Source: Devosia sp.
GTDB taxonomy: Bacteria; Pseudomonadota; Alphaproteobacteria; Rhizobiales; Devosiaceae
Length of the DNA stretch: 64,000 bases
Assembly: GCF_025809055.1 (NCBI RefSeq)
Contig: NZ_CP075529.1
Span: 1,798,001 to 1,862,000 of the forward strand
Direction: 5' to 3'
The notes below the pieces were generated by a model, which did not search any database, was not told the DNA's origin, and saw nothing but the letters and a program-made list of their open reading frames with translations. The position numbers and the translations under genes are program-made. Of the stretch, positions 18,181 to 26,932 are shown piece by piece (position 1 is the stretch's first letter; every line of letters starts with the position of its first letter).

Positions 18181-19178
18181 TTGTGGCGAATCCGCGGATC
18201 AAGGAGAGGATAGATGAGGTCGATGACCAGTCCTGCGGTGGCGACGGCCAGGATCGAGAGCGTGATGGCGCCGTAGAGCACGTTGTAGTCACCGCCCGTG
18301 GCGGCCGTGCGCATGATGAGGCCGATGCCCGGATAGGAGAAAATGATCTCGGTCAGCAGGGCGCCGTTGAAGATCATGCCCAGCGACAGGGCCAGGGCCG
18401 TAACCTGCGGCAGCAGCGCATTGCGGAACACATAGCGTGTCATCCGCGTCCAGTTGGAGGTGCCCTTGAGCCGGGCATAGGTCACATAGGGCTCTTCGGT
18501 GGTCGCCACCGCCAAAGCCTTCATCGACAGGATGTTCCAGCCGAACCCGGCCAGTACCAGCGTAATCGCCGGCAAAAGGGAATTGTAGATGATCATGCCG
18601 ACCTTGGGCCAGGTCATCTCGCCAACAGGAAAGGTCGGTGACAGCGGAAAGATCGGAAAGATATAGGCCAGCAGCAGCAGCACAGACACGGCCAGGATGT
18701 AATAGGGGATCGGGTAGAGGAGAATGCCGACGAATTCCAGGATCGAGGCCGCCCGCTTCTTGTGGAAGTAGCCAGCCACCAGCCCCACCATATTGCCGAG
18801 CAACCAGGCGATGATCGTCGCCGTCAGCAACAGCCCCAGCGTCCACGGAAGGGCCGTGGTGATCATGGTCGAGACTTCTGCGGGATAGTAGGTAAAGGAC
18901 GGGCCAAAATCGAAGTCGATCACCACTCGCTTCAGATAGGCCAGGTACTGGGTGAAGATGTCGCCCTCAAGGCCGTAAAGCTGCTCGAGATTGACCCGCA
19001 TTTCTGCAATGGCCTCAGGCGTAAGCGTGCCGTTGGCGCGGCTCTGGATCTGCCCGATATAGCCATCCACCGGATTGATCGGCAGGAAGCGCGGCAGCAG
19101 GAAAGTGATCGTCAGGCCAATGAACAGGACGGCGAGGTAAAGGCCGAACCGCTTGGCGACATAGGCGAAGACACCCAT
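18177..19178 (-). CDS. ABC transporter permease, DppB-like
   Basis: Membrane subunit of 333 residues with the N-terminal OppB-type segment (FGLYLAVLFIGLTITFLLP) and five later hydrophobic segments. The EAA-like coupling loop is in KALAVATTEEPYVTYARLKG. It forms the channel with the DppC-like protein encoded next. It starts 168 bp after the binding-protein gene, a space that holds a stem-loop at 19305-19329. Confidence 0.93.
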   Translation of the reverse strand: MGVFAYVAKRFGLYLAVLFIGLTITFLLPRFLPINPVDGYIGQIQSRANGTLTPEAIAEMRVNLEQLYGLEGDIFTQYLAYLKRVVIDFDFGPSFTYYPAEVSTMITTALPWTLGLLLTATIIAWLLGNMVGLVAGYFHKKRAASILEFVGILLYPIPYYILAVSVLLLLAYIFPIFPLSPTFPVGEMTWPKVGMIIYNSLLPAITLVLAGFGWNILSMKALAVATTEEPYVTYARLKGTSNWTRMTRYVFRNALLPQVTALALSLGMIFNGALLTEIIFSYPGIGLIMRTAATGGDYNVLYGAITLSILAVATAGLVIDLIYPLLDPRIRHK

Positions 19179-19304
19179 TGGTCAATCCTTGCGTAAGTGA
19201 TGTCGCGCCGCGTCCTGGGACCGTCACCCACCCGCCCGGTCCCGAGGGAGCTCGAGAATGGGGCCGGTGGGATCGAGGCCGGCGCTGACACGCCACGGGG
19301 GCGA

Positions 19305-19329
19305 GGTGGCCTGGAGGACATTGGCCACC
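19305..19329 (-). promoter_or_regulatory. Stem-loop between binding-protein gene and permease gene
   Basis: GGTGGCC (19305-19311) pairs with GGCCACC (19323-19329) across an 11-base loop, 18 bp after the stop of the binding-protein gene. There is no T-run, so it is unlikely to be a full terminator. Such structures often protect the 3' end of the highly expressed binding-protein message or partly attenuate the downstream permease genes. A similar arrangement occurs after ugpB at 32610-32641. Confidence 0.45.
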
Positions 19330-19346
19330 CCGCAGATCGCATGGAC

Positions 19347-21251
19347 CTATTGCTGGCCGGTGGGCTCGATATTGACCACCGTCTGCTTGAACGAACTCCA
19401 CCAGGTGTAGGGGGCAGCGTAGAAGTTGTCCTGCTTGGGGAAGTTGGTCCAATAGGTCTTGTTGGTCGGGATCGTCGTCGGGATGTTCATCAGATTGATC
19501 ATCTGCATGTCTTCCACGAGATACTTGGCGATGCTCCGGCCATTTTCGAGGAATTGCGGATCGTCGGTCGGCAGCTGGGCGCTGTCGGTCACGATGTCGA
19601 AAATCCTCTGGTCGGTGACGCGCATGAAGTTGCCAACAAGGGCGTCGGTCGAGTCAGGGGGCAGCACGTAGGACTCGGCGAACTGGCGCCAGGAATTCTG
19701 CCAGTTGGAGTTATAGGTGCAGGACTGGGCCCAGTTGATCATCAACTCGTTGCGGGAATTGGTGTTCTGGACAGTCGTCCATTCGCCATTGTCCACCTGA
19801 CGGGTATTGATGTTGAAGCCCGCCTGCCGCCAGCTATCGGCAATCGAGAAGCCAATGCGCTGGATAACCTTGTTCCAGTCACCGGGGATCACGAATTCGA
19901 TAACCCAGGGCGAGCCGTCTTCACGGGTGAAGAACCCATCTGCGCCCTTGGTCATGCCCACGGATTCGAGCAGCTTTGCCGCCTGAGCCGGGTCGTGTTT
20001 CCACCAACCCATGCCAAAACCCTGCTCGATCGCGTCGCCGGTCGGCAACTGCGTTGCGTCCACGCCCTGCGATGCCAGGGCATCGTTCAGCTCGGTCGCA
20101 AAGTTGGTGTTGTAGGGCTTGTAGCCGTCTTCCAGCGTCAATTCTTCGAGCCACGACTGAAGCGGCGCATAGTAGAGCGGATTGGTGATCGGCGTGTCTG
20201 CCAGCGGCAGGGCACCTGCCTTGAACTGGCCGCTCATCGAGGAAATGCCGACCTGCTGCATGTTGAGGGCGAGGGCCAGGGCCCAGCGAACCTCAGGCTT
20301 GTCGTATGGCTCGCGCTGCAGATTGATATAGACACCATAGGAACAGGCGTCGTTCATGTCGTGATAGGGGAAGGTCGGCGAAAAGCTCTCCACATTGGGA
20401 TTGCGCGCCTTGGCCGCGTCGATGGAGTCCGGGCTCATGAACGTATCGACGTCATACTGGTTCTGCACGAAAGCCAGGGCCCGGGTCTCTTCCGCACCGA
20501 AATCCTTGTAGAGAACGAATTTGGGCTTGGGCTCGCCCAGATTGCCCCAGCCGGAGCGCTCCCAGTCCTCGCGAAGCTCCCACAGCTGCCAGGAACCGTT
20601 GGGATCGAATTCCTTGATCTTGTAGGGCCCAAGCGTCACCGCATTGGTGTTCTGGAAGGTCACAACTTCGTCGCCCAGCGGCTCGAAGATATGCTTGGGC
20701 ACGATCACGAACTGGCTGCCCCAGGTATAGACGCCCATCACGGTCTGGAAGTCATAGGACGGGCGGTTGGTCTCGACTTCGAAGGTGTAGTCGTCGACCT
20801 TGGTCCAGCTCTTGACGAAATTGGCGACCACGGCCACGCGACCGAGCTGGCTGCGGTACTTGAGATAGGTTTCGAGCGAGTAGATCACGTCATCTGCCGT
20901 GAATTCGACGCCGTCGCTCCAGTACACACCCTCGCGCAGCGTCACCCGGAACTTGGTTTGCTCGTCGTTGAGCACTTCCACCGGACCGGCCGCCAATTCC
21001 GGATAGGATTGGCCGGTGGCCGTATCCATTTCCCAGAGCCAGCTCCAACCCAGCTCGCGGAAACCGCGCCAGATCGCGTAGGAATTCATCGGATTCTGCG
21101 CCGAGGGGTTTGCTGCGCGACCATCGAAGGTCTGCACGATCAGCGTCTCGCTGCGGGGTGTGCCCACATCGGTCATCGTCTGCGCGAATGCGGTAGTCGA
21201 CATCAGGGCGCCCAGAACGGACGCCGCCAGAGTACGGCCAAGCCGAACCAT
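19347..21251 (-). CDS. ABC transporter substrate-binding protein, family 5 (dipeptide/oligosaccharide type)
   Basis: Periplasmic receptor of 634 residues; the large size is usual for family-5 proteins. The signal peptide is MVRLGRTLAASVLGALMS and the mature part begins after TAFAQ. Family marks include FRVTLREGVYWSDGVEFTAD and YDKPEVRWALALALNMQQVG. It is the first gene of the seven-gene operon running down to 12372. It lacks a plain peptide-specific signature that I can recognise. As two glycoside hydrolases share the operon, an oligosaccharide ligand is likely. A run of 10-bp repeats lies upstream at 21438-21477. Confidence 0.92.
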   Translation of the reverse strand: MVRLGRTLAASVLGALMSTTAFAQTMTDVGTPRSETLIVQTFDGRAANPSAQNPMNSYAIWRGFRELGWSWLWEMDTATGQSYPELAAGPVEVLNDEQTKFRVTLREGVYWSDGVEFTADDVIYSLETYLKYRSQLGRVAVVANFVKSWTKVDDYTFEVETNRPSYDFQTVMGVYTWGSQFVIVPKHIFEPLGDEVVTFQNTNAVTLGPYKIKEFDPNGSWQLWELREDWERSGWGNLGEPKPKFVLYKDFGAEETRALAFVQNQYDVDTFMSPDSIDAAKARNPNVESFSPTFPYHDMNDACSYGVYINLQREPYDKPEVRWALALALNMQQVGISSMSGQFKAGALPLADTPITNPLYYAPLQSWLEELTLEDGYKPYNTNFATELNDALASQGVDATQLPTGDAIEQGFGMGWWKHDPAQAAKLLESVGMTKGADGFFTREDGSPWVIEFVIPGDWNKVIQRIGFSIADSWRQAGFNINTRQVDNGEWTTVQNTNSRNELMINWAQSCTYNSNWQNSWRQFAESYVLPPDSTDALVGNFMRVTDQRIFDIVTDSAQLPTDDPQFLENGRSIAKYLVEDMQMINLMNIPTTIPTNKTYWTNFPKQDNFYAAPYTWWSSFKQTVVNIEPTGQQ

Positions 21252-21437
21252 ATTCTCCTCCTTTGCCGGTCGCCGGTTGCTGCCGGCCGACCCACGAAAC
21301 GCGAGGCGTTGGTGAAGAAGAGGGACGTGTTTTCAGTGTCGGCCGGCATCTGTGCCGGCACGATCTAGGCGCACCAAAAAAACTTCGAACTCCTCCGCGC
21401 GCTCCCGCAGCGGCCGCAAGCTCATTTGTTGTTTTTT

Positions 21438-21477
21438 CGAGTTCTTGCGATTACTAACGATTATGTTCGCATTAGGA
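21438..21477. promoter_or_regulatory. Four tandem 10-bp repeats upstream of the importer operon (candidate DeoR operator)
   Basis: Four consecutive 10-bp units each begin with CG: CGAGTTCTTG, CGATTACTAA, CGATTATGTT and CGCATTAGGA. One helical turn per unit puts the CG steps on the same face of the DNA, as expected for a multimeric regulator of the DeoR type binding direct repeats. The site is in the AT-rich part of the 281-bp space before the binding-protein gene, and a DeoR gene is directly upstream. The match to this regulator is inferred. Confidence 0.4.
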
Positions 21478-21532
21478 GCTTGTCAATGCCCTATCGCAAG
21501 CAATGCCAAGTGCACCCGGAGCAATCGAAAGG

Positions 21533-22354
21533 TCAGCGCGCGATGATGACCTCGACGCCGCGCCGCTCGAATTCTGCGCGGTCTGCATCGGAAATCCCAT
21601 CATCGGTGATCAGAGTGTGAACCATCTCCACACCCCCCAGGGCGGAGAAGGAGACCCGGCCGATCTTGGTTGAGTCAGCAAGCAGATACACCTGCGAGGC
21701 CGCCTTGATCATGGCTCGCTTCACATAGATATCGCCAATTGCCGGATAGGTGAGCCCGACATCGAAGGACACACCTGCCGTCGCCAGAAACAGCTTCTGC
21801 GCGTAAATGCCAACGAAGAACTCGACGGACTTCTCGCCGCTCAGGCTCAGGGTCGGCGCTTTGAACTGGCCGGCCGGCATATGCACTGTATTTGTCGGAA
21901 TCGCACCCAGGATCAGCGCGATGTTCAGCGCATTGGTGATGATGTTAAGCTCTTGTCGAGACTTAAGATTTTCGGCAAACTGGGTCGTCGTGGTGCCGGA
22001 ATCGATTATCAGCGTATCGTGGTCGGACACAAGCGCGGCCGCCGCCTCGCCGATGGCTCGCTTCTTGTCCATATTCTGCACGTGCTGCAGCGACATGGAC
22101 TGCACCTGCTGCGGTATGGACCGCAGATACGCCCCTCCGTGCTCGCGCGAAATGTAGCCATCGGCGTCTAGTCGCTCGAGATCCTGGCGGATCGTCGCTT
22201 CCGATACGCCGAAGGCCGATGACAGGTCCCGGACCCGGGCGCTGCCCTCTTCCTGCAGCCATTCCAGGATACGCATACGGCGGGGTTCGGCCAGCAATTG
22301 TGGCTGCCCATTGTCCCGGCTGATCGTGCGGCGACGCTGCGGCGCTTTTGTCAT
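21533..22354 (-). CDS. DeoR/GlpR family transcriptional regulator
   Basis: Regulator of 273 residues. The N-terminal DeoR winged helix (RRMRILEWLQEEGSARVRDL, then FGVSEATIRQDLERLDADGY) precedes the DeoR sensor domain of the phosphosugar-isomerase fold, with DTLIIDSGTTTTQFAE and INIALILGAIP-like loops. Ligands of this family are usually sugar phosphates. I start it at the ATG at 22354 rather than a GTG seven codons upstream, where a GAGAG sits before the ATG. It is divergent from the transketolase operon and lies just before the importer operon, so it is placed to control both. Confidence 0.9.
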   Translation of the reverse strand: MTKAPQRRRTISRDNGQPQLLAEPRRMRILEWLQEEGSARVRDLSSAFGVSEATIRQDLERLDADGYISREHGGAYLRSIPQQVQSMSLQHVQNMDKKRAIGEAAAALVSDHDTLIIDSGTTTTQFAENLKSRQELNIITNALNIALILGAIPTNTVHMPAGQFKAPTLSLSGEKSVEFFVGIYAQKLFLATAGVSFDVGLTYPAIGDIYVKRAMIKAASQVYLLADSTKIGRVSFSALGGVEMVHTLITDDGISDADRAEFERRGVEVIIAR

Positions 22355-22463
22355 GTTCGCTCTCGGCTCCTGCACTTGGTTACGCGCAACACTACGGAAT
22401 TGCTTGCCTATTTGCCCATGGCTCGCTTCGGTTTCGCACGGAAAAACGACATAAAGAAAATTT

Positions 22464-22500
22464 CGATTTTCACGATATGACGCACAAAAACGCAGAAATC
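22464..22500. promoter_or_regulatory. CG-initiated repeats in deoR/transketolase divergent promoter region
   Basis: In the AT-rich centre of the divergent promoter region, four units start with CG: CGATTTTCA, CGATATGA, CGCACAAAAA and CGCAGAAATC. Spacing is 8-10 bp. This resembles, less regularly, the 10-bp CG-initiated array at 21438-21477 before the importer operon. If both are bound by the DeoR protein encoded between them, importer, hydrolases and catabolic enzymes form one regulon. The similarity is by eye only. Confidence 0.3.
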
Positions 22501-22651
22501 ACAAATTTTCCTTATTGCGCGAAACCGGAGCACGCGGTAGCACTTTACCAAACGAGCAAGCTGATCGTGCGGCATCCCTGCGCTGTCCTTCGTGGCGCCC
22601 TGATTGCCATCGTTCTTCACACTTGCCACGAAATTTGCCTGGGAGGTCAGA

Positions 22652-23491
22652 TTGTCTTCGCCCGCATCCCGACTGCCGAACGATCTCGCGGCCGAGCTCC
22701 GCGACCGTGCGCTTTGGATACGCCGCCGCAGCTTTCAAATGGTCTATGAGGCGCAGCTGGGCCATCCTGGTGGCGATTTCAGCGCCGCCGACATTCTGGC
22801 CACGCTCTATTTCGGCGTCATGCGCTATGATCCCGCCCGGCCTGCCGATCCCCTCCGCGATCGCTTCATCATGAGCAAGGGGCACTGCACCGGCGCCTTT
22901 TATGCAGTTCTCGCGGCGGCCGGCTACTATCCGGAGGACGACCTCAAGACCTATATGCAGCCCATGTCCCGGCTCAACGGGCACCCCAATCGCAACTATC
23001 TTCCAGGCGTTGAAACCAATACCGGCCCGCTTGGCCACGGCCTCCCGGTCGCGACCGGCATTGCCATTGCCGGCCAGATCGACGGGGCCGATTTCCGCAC
23101 TTTCGTGCTGACCGGCGATGGCGAGCTCCAAGAAGGCAGCAACTGGGAATGTGCGCTTACGGCGGCACATCGAAAGCTGGAAAACCTGACCCTCATCGTC
23201 GATCGCAACCGCTTGCAGCAGGGCGCCGGCACCGAGGAAACCGCCTCGCTCGACCCGCTGGACGATAAGTGGCGTGCCTTTGGCTGGCATGTGGAAATGG
23301 TCGATGGCCACGACCACACGCAGTTGCTGGATGTGCTGTCGGCTTCACCCAAGGGACGCGGCAAGCCGCTCTGCGTCATCGCCAACACGGTCAAGGGCAA
23401 GGGTGTCAGTTTCATGCATGACAACGTCTCCTGGCACCACGGCGTCCCCAACAAGGAACAATTCGAACAAGCCATGCGGGAGCTGGTCTGA
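22652..23491 (+). CDS. Transketolase N-terminal subunit (split transketolase; candidate apulose-4-phosphate transketolase subunit)
   Basis: Thiamine-diphosphate-binding half of a two-subunit transketolase, 279 residues. Visible marks are LGHPGGDFSAADILATLYFG near the N-terminus, MSKGHCTGAFYAVLA, GPLGHGLPVATGIA and the ThDP/Mg motif GDGELQEGSNWE ending with the NR of LIVDRNR. The TTG at 22652 is chosen because GGGAGG at 22641-22646 precedes it by five bases; the longer frame has no ribosome site. The C-terminal half is the next gene, overlapping by one base. Split transketolases of this type serve dedicated sugar pathways, and the kinase and isomerase that follow suggest D-apiose. Confidence 0.92.
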   Translation: MSSPASRLPNDLAAELRDRALWIRRRSFQMVYEAQLGHPGGDFSAADILATLYFGVMRYDPARPADPLRDRFIMSKGHCTGAFYAVLAAAGYYPEDDLKTYMQPMSRLNGHPNRNYLPGVETNTGPLGHGLPVATGIAIAGQIDGADFRTFVLTGDGELQEGSNWECALTAAHRKLENLTLIVDRNRLQQGAGTEETASLDPLDDKWRAFGWHVEMVDGHDHTQLLDVLSASPKGRGKPLCVIANTVKGKGVSFMHDNVSWHHGVPNKEQFEQAMRELV

Positions 23492-24453
23492 TGAGCGCTG
23501 CTGCCCCCAAACAGGATGGCCTTTTTGACTGCCGCGACAGTTTCGCTGCGACCATTGAAGCGCTTGCCGCAGCCGATTCCCGGATCGTCACCGTCGTCAG
23601 CGACAGCGTCGGCTCGTCCAAACTTGCCGGTTTCCGCAAGAAGTTTCCCGACCGGATGGTCAATGTCGGCATCGCCGAACAGACCCTTGTTGCCGTCGGC
23701 GCCGGTCTTGCCAATGGCGGCAAGGTCCCCTTCGTGTCTGCCGCCTCCTGCTTCATCACCGGCCGCGCCATGGAACAGGTCAAAGCCGACATTGCCTATT
23801 CCAATGTCAATGTGAAGCTGATTGGCCAATCGAGCGGCGTCGCTTACGGCGAGTTGGGCCCCACCCACCATTCGATCGAAGACCTCGCCTGGCTGCGTCT
23901 CTTCAACAATATGAAGCTGATCGTGCCGGCCGATCCCTGGCAGACCGTTGAAGCCATCAAGGCGGCAGCGGCCCATGATGGTCCGGTCTTCGTGCGTGTC
24001 AGCCGCATGGCCGTGCCGGCGCTGGAGCGGGGCGTCAATCCGACTTTTTCCATCGGCCAGGCCGAAACGCTCGTTGATGGCGCAGACGCTACGATCATTG
24101 CCAATGGCACCATGGTGCATCGTGCGGTCGCAGCCGCGCGCACGCTTGCGGCAGAAGGTGTTGCCGTCCGCGTCGTCAACATGGCGACGGTCAATCCGCT
24201 GGACGAAACCGCCATCGCGGCGGCCGCTGAAACCGGGGCCATCGTCACGGTGGAGGAGCATTCCGTAAGGGGTGGCCTGGGTGGCGCCATAGCAGAGGTG
24301 GTCGCCACCACCAACCCGGTGCCGATGCGTATTCTGGGTTTCCCCGGCTTCGTCCCGACCGGTTCGGCTGAGTGGTTGTTTGACCATTTCGGACTGACTG
24401 AGACTGGCATCGCCGACGCCGTGCGCCAGACCATCGCCCGCAAGAAACGATGA
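23491..24453 (+). CDS. Transketolase C-terminal subunit (split transketolase partner)
   Basis: Pyrimidine-binding and C-terminal half of the split transketolase, 320 residues. Conserved features are the glutamate-containing FPDRMVNVGIAEQTLVAVGA, the region GELGPTHHSIEDLAWLR and the C-terminal domain starting near SIGQAETLVDGADATIIANG. It overlaps the N-terminal subunit by one base (TGATG) and the kinase by four, so the products should be made in fixed ratio. With its partner it would transfer a two-carbon unit, most likely from a phosphorylated ketose made by the adjacent kinase. Confidence 0.92.
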   Translation: MSAAAPKQDGLFDCRDSFAATIEALAAADSRIVTVVSDSVGSSKLAGFRKKFPDRMVNVGIAEQTLVAVGAGLANGGKVPFVSAASCFITGRAMEQVKADIAYSNVNVKLIGQSSGVAYGELGPTHHSIEDLAWLRLFNNMKLIVPADPWQTVEAIKAAAAHDGPVFVRVSRMAVPALERGVNPTFSIGQAETLVDGADATIIANGTMVHRAVAAARTLAAEGVAVRVVNMATVNPLDETAIAAAAETGAIVTVEEHSVRGGLGGAIAEVVATTNPVPMRILGFPGFVPTGSAEWLFDHFGLTETGIADAVRQTIARKKR

Positions 24454-25943
24454 CCAGCGAGCTGATCCTCGCCATCGACCAGGGCACCACCAACACCAAG
24501 GCGTTGCTGGTGGACCAGGCCGGTCGCGTGTTGCACCAGGCTTCGGTGCCCAATGTCGTCACCTATCCCCGGCCGGGCTGGGCCGAGCAATCGGCAACCG
24601 CGCTGGTCGACGGCGTCCGGCAGGTCATCGCCGACGTCGTGGCACAGGCGGGTGACCGCCCGATTTCCGGCATCGGCATTTCCAATCAGCGCGAATCCAT
24701 TCTCGTCTGGGACGCGGATAGCGGTGAGCCGATCGGACCGGTGGTCATCTGGCAGTGCCGCCGCTCCGCCCCCAGATGTGATGCCTTGCGCGCTTCCGGT
24801 CACGCTGAGGTCATCGAGGCCCGTACCGGCCTCGCACTTGATCCCCTTTTCCCCGCCGCCAAGATCGCCTGGCTCCTCGACTACATACCCGGTGCCCGCG
24901 ATCGCGCCAAGAACGGCCGCCTGCGCGCGGGAACTGTCGACACCTGGCTCCTCTGGACGCTGACGGGCGGCGCTGTCCACGCGACCGACCATTCCAACGC
25001 TTCGCGGACCCAGCTCTTCAACACCGAGACACTGACCTGGGACGCCGAGCTCTGTGCCCTGTTCGACGTGCCCCAAAGCCTATTGGCAGAGGTCAGGTCG
25101 TCCGATAGCCGCTTTGGGCTGACCGCCCAGGGCGCGACTGCTCTCCCCGCAGGCACACCGATCCTGGCTATGATCGGCGACTCCCACGCGGCCCTGTTCG
25201 GCCATGGGGTGCGCGTACCGGGCACAGTGAAAGCCACCTATGGCACCGGCACATCTTTGATGGCCCTCACGCCCGGCCGCGTGCGCTCGACCCATGGCAT
25301 ATCGAGCACCATTGCCTGGAGCCTGAACGGCAGTGTCCAGCACGCCCTCGAAGGCAATATTTCCGTTTCCGGCCAGACCGCCGCCTTTGCCGCAGAACTT
25401 CTTGGGCTGGCAGACGCCGCAGCCTTGTCCGCCCTTGCCGAAACCGTTGCCGACAGCAATGGCGTCGCCTTTGTACCGGCGCTCGTCGGCCTTGGCGCAC
25501 CCTATTGGCGTGCCGATGCGCGCGGCACCATCACAGGACTGTCGCTGGGCACCAAGCCGGCGCACCTTGCCCGCGCGGCCCTAGAGGCCATCGCCTTTCA
25601 GGTGGCGGATGTCTATTCGGCGATGGAAGCCGACATGGGCGCGGCGCTCGGCGAATTGCGTGCCGATGGCGGCGCGTCCCGCAATGCCATGCTGATGCAG
25701 TTCGAGGCCGATATTCTCGATCGCCCCGTTGCCGTTGCCGCCGCCCCCGAGGTCAGTGCGCTCGGCGCGGCCGCACTGGCCTTTTCGGCCCTAGGCATTT
25801 CCATGCCGGGCGTAGCGGCGGCCCGCCAGTTCGCGCCCGGCATGAACTCAGGCGCCGCAAATGAACACCGCCAGCGTTGGCAGTCCGCCGTGACCCAGAC
25901 CCTGGCAACACAAGACAGACACACAAGTGGAGGAAACCAATGA
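24450..25943 (+). CDS. FGGY family carbohydrate kinase (glycerol-kinase-like; candidate apulose kinase)
   Basis: ATP-dependent sugar kinase of 497 residues. The N-terminal FGGY domain begins LILAIDQGTTNTKALLVD with the phosphate-binding loop. GIGISNQRESILVWD and GPVVIWQCRRS are the substrate-side motifs of the glycerol-kinase branch. The C-terminal half carries ATYGTGTSLMAL and the family signature region ELRADGGASRNAMLMQFEAD. The gene overlaps the transketolase gene and the isomerase gene by four bases each. Glycerol kinase itself is possible, but linkage to a split transketolase and a TIM-barrel isomerase favours a ketopentose substrate such as D-apulose. Confidence 0.9.
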   Translation: MTSELILAIDQGTTNTKALLVDQAGRVLHQASVPNVVTYPRPGWAEQSATALVDGVRQVIADVVAQAGDRPISGIGISNQRESILVWDADSGEPIGPVVIWQCRRSAPRCDALRASGHAEVIEARTGLALDPLFPAAKIAWLLDYIPGARDRAKNGRLRAGTVDTWLLWTLTGGAVHATDHSNASRTQLFNTETLTWDAELCALFDVPQSLLAEVRSSDSRFGLTAQGATALPAGTPILAMIGDSHAALFGHGVRVPGTVKATYGTGTSLMALTPGRVRSTHGISSTIAWSLNGSVQHALEGNISVSGQTAAFAAELLGLADAAALSALAETVADSNGVAFVPALVGLGAPYWRADARGTITGLSLGTKPAHLARAALEAIAFQVADVYSAMEADMGAALGELRADGGASRNAMLMQFEADILDRPVAVAAAPEVSALGAAALAFSALGISMPGVAAARQFAPGMNSGAANEHRQRWQSAVTQTLATQDRHTSGGNQ

Positions 25944-26932
25944 CCACCCCGCGATTTGGCGCCGGCATCTGGCACTTTGCCACCTATCTCGATCGCTACG
26001 CGACCGACGGATACGGGATTCCACGCAACATCATTGAAGCCATCGACCTTGCCGGCCAGGTCAAGGATCTCTCGGTCGTCGATCTCAATTGGCCCTATTT
26101 CGGTGGTGAGTTCTCCGACGCGCAGATCAAAACGGCGCTTGAGCGCAACAAGCTCAGCGTCATCGGCATCACGCCGGAAATCTACACCCGCGATTTCGTC
26201 AAAGGCGCCTTCACCAATCCCGACGCCGGTATCCGCCGCAAGGCCCATGAACTGATCACCGCTGCCTGCGACGTGGTCCGCTTCCACAAGGCCGACTATG
26301 TCAAACTGTGGCCCGGCCAGGACGGCTGGGATTATCCCTTCCAGGTCGATTATTCGACCCAGTGGCAGCGCTCGCTGGATGGGGTCGGGCAACTGGCATC
26401 GGAAAATCCCGATCTCAAATTCGTCATCGAGTACAAGCCGCGCGAACCGCGCGTACGCATGAGCTTTGGCTCGGTGGCCCGGACTATTCTGGGTATCGAA
26501 AAGATCGGCCTACCCAATGTCGGTATCCTGCTCGATTTCGGCCACGCCATCATGGGCGGCGAGTCGGCCGCTGACTCGGCCCAACTCGCCATCGATCACG
26601 GGCGGCTCTTCGGCATGGACGTGAATGACAATTACCGCTCCTGGGACGATGACCTCGTCGCCGGCAGCCTGCATCCGATCGAGCTTTTCGAGTTCTTCTA
26701 CGTGCTCAAGAAAAACAAATGGGAAGGCGTCTGGCAGCTCGACCAGTTCCCGTTCCGCGAAGACTCCGTTGCCACGGCGACGCACGCCATCGACTTCCTC
26801 AAGGCCGCGGCCAGGGGTCTCGACCGCCTCGATGTCGATGCGCTTCAGGAGGCCCAGAGCCGCCATGACGCCATCGGCGCCCTGAAAATCGCTCAAAAGG
26901 CCCTGTTTGGCGCCATGGGAGACGACAAGTGA
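25940..26932 (+). CDS. Sugar isomerase/epimerase, AP-endonuclease-2 (xylose-isomerase-like) TIM barrel (candidate apiose isomerase)
   Basis: TIM-barrel metal enzyme of 330 residues starting MTTPRFGAGIWHFATYLDRY; the ATG at 25940 follows GGAGG and overlaps the kinase stop by four bases. Barrel-end metal ligands can be followed: the glutamate in FVIEYKPREPR, the aspartate and histidine in GILLDFGHAIMGGE, the aspartate in FGMDVNDNYRSWDDD and the aspartate in GVWQLDQFPFRED. This pattern belongs to the PF01261 isomerases and epimerases. Known D-apiose isomerases belong to this broad family, which together with the kinase and transketolase makes D-apiose to D-apulose the favoured reaction. Another pentose remains possible. 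Confidence 0.85.
   Translation: MTTPRFGAGIWHFATYLDRYATDGYGIPRNIIEAIDLAGQVKDLSVVDLNWPYFGGEFSDAQIKTALERNKLSVIGITPEIYTRDFVKGAFTNPDAGIRRKAHELITAACDVVRFHKADYVKLWPGQDGWDYPFQVDYSTQWQRSLDGVGQLASENPDLKFVIEYKPREPRVRMSFGSVARTILGIEKIGLPNVGILLDFGHAIMGGESAADSAQLAIDHGRLFGMDVNDNYRSWDDDLVAGSLHPIELFEFFYVLKKNKWEGVWQLDQFPFREDSVATATHAIDFLKAAARGLDRLDVDALQEAQSRHDAIGALKIAQKALFGAMGDDK

Noticed and set aside
17270..18292. Upstream extension of the DppD-like ATPase frame
   Set aside because: It lies within the overlapping permease gene in another frame; the ATG at 17269 gives the normal N-terminus.
19197..21368. 723-codon open frame on the plus strand opposite the importer binding protein
   Set aside because: It lacks a recognisable domain and covers a full family-5 receptor with a signal peptide on the other strand.
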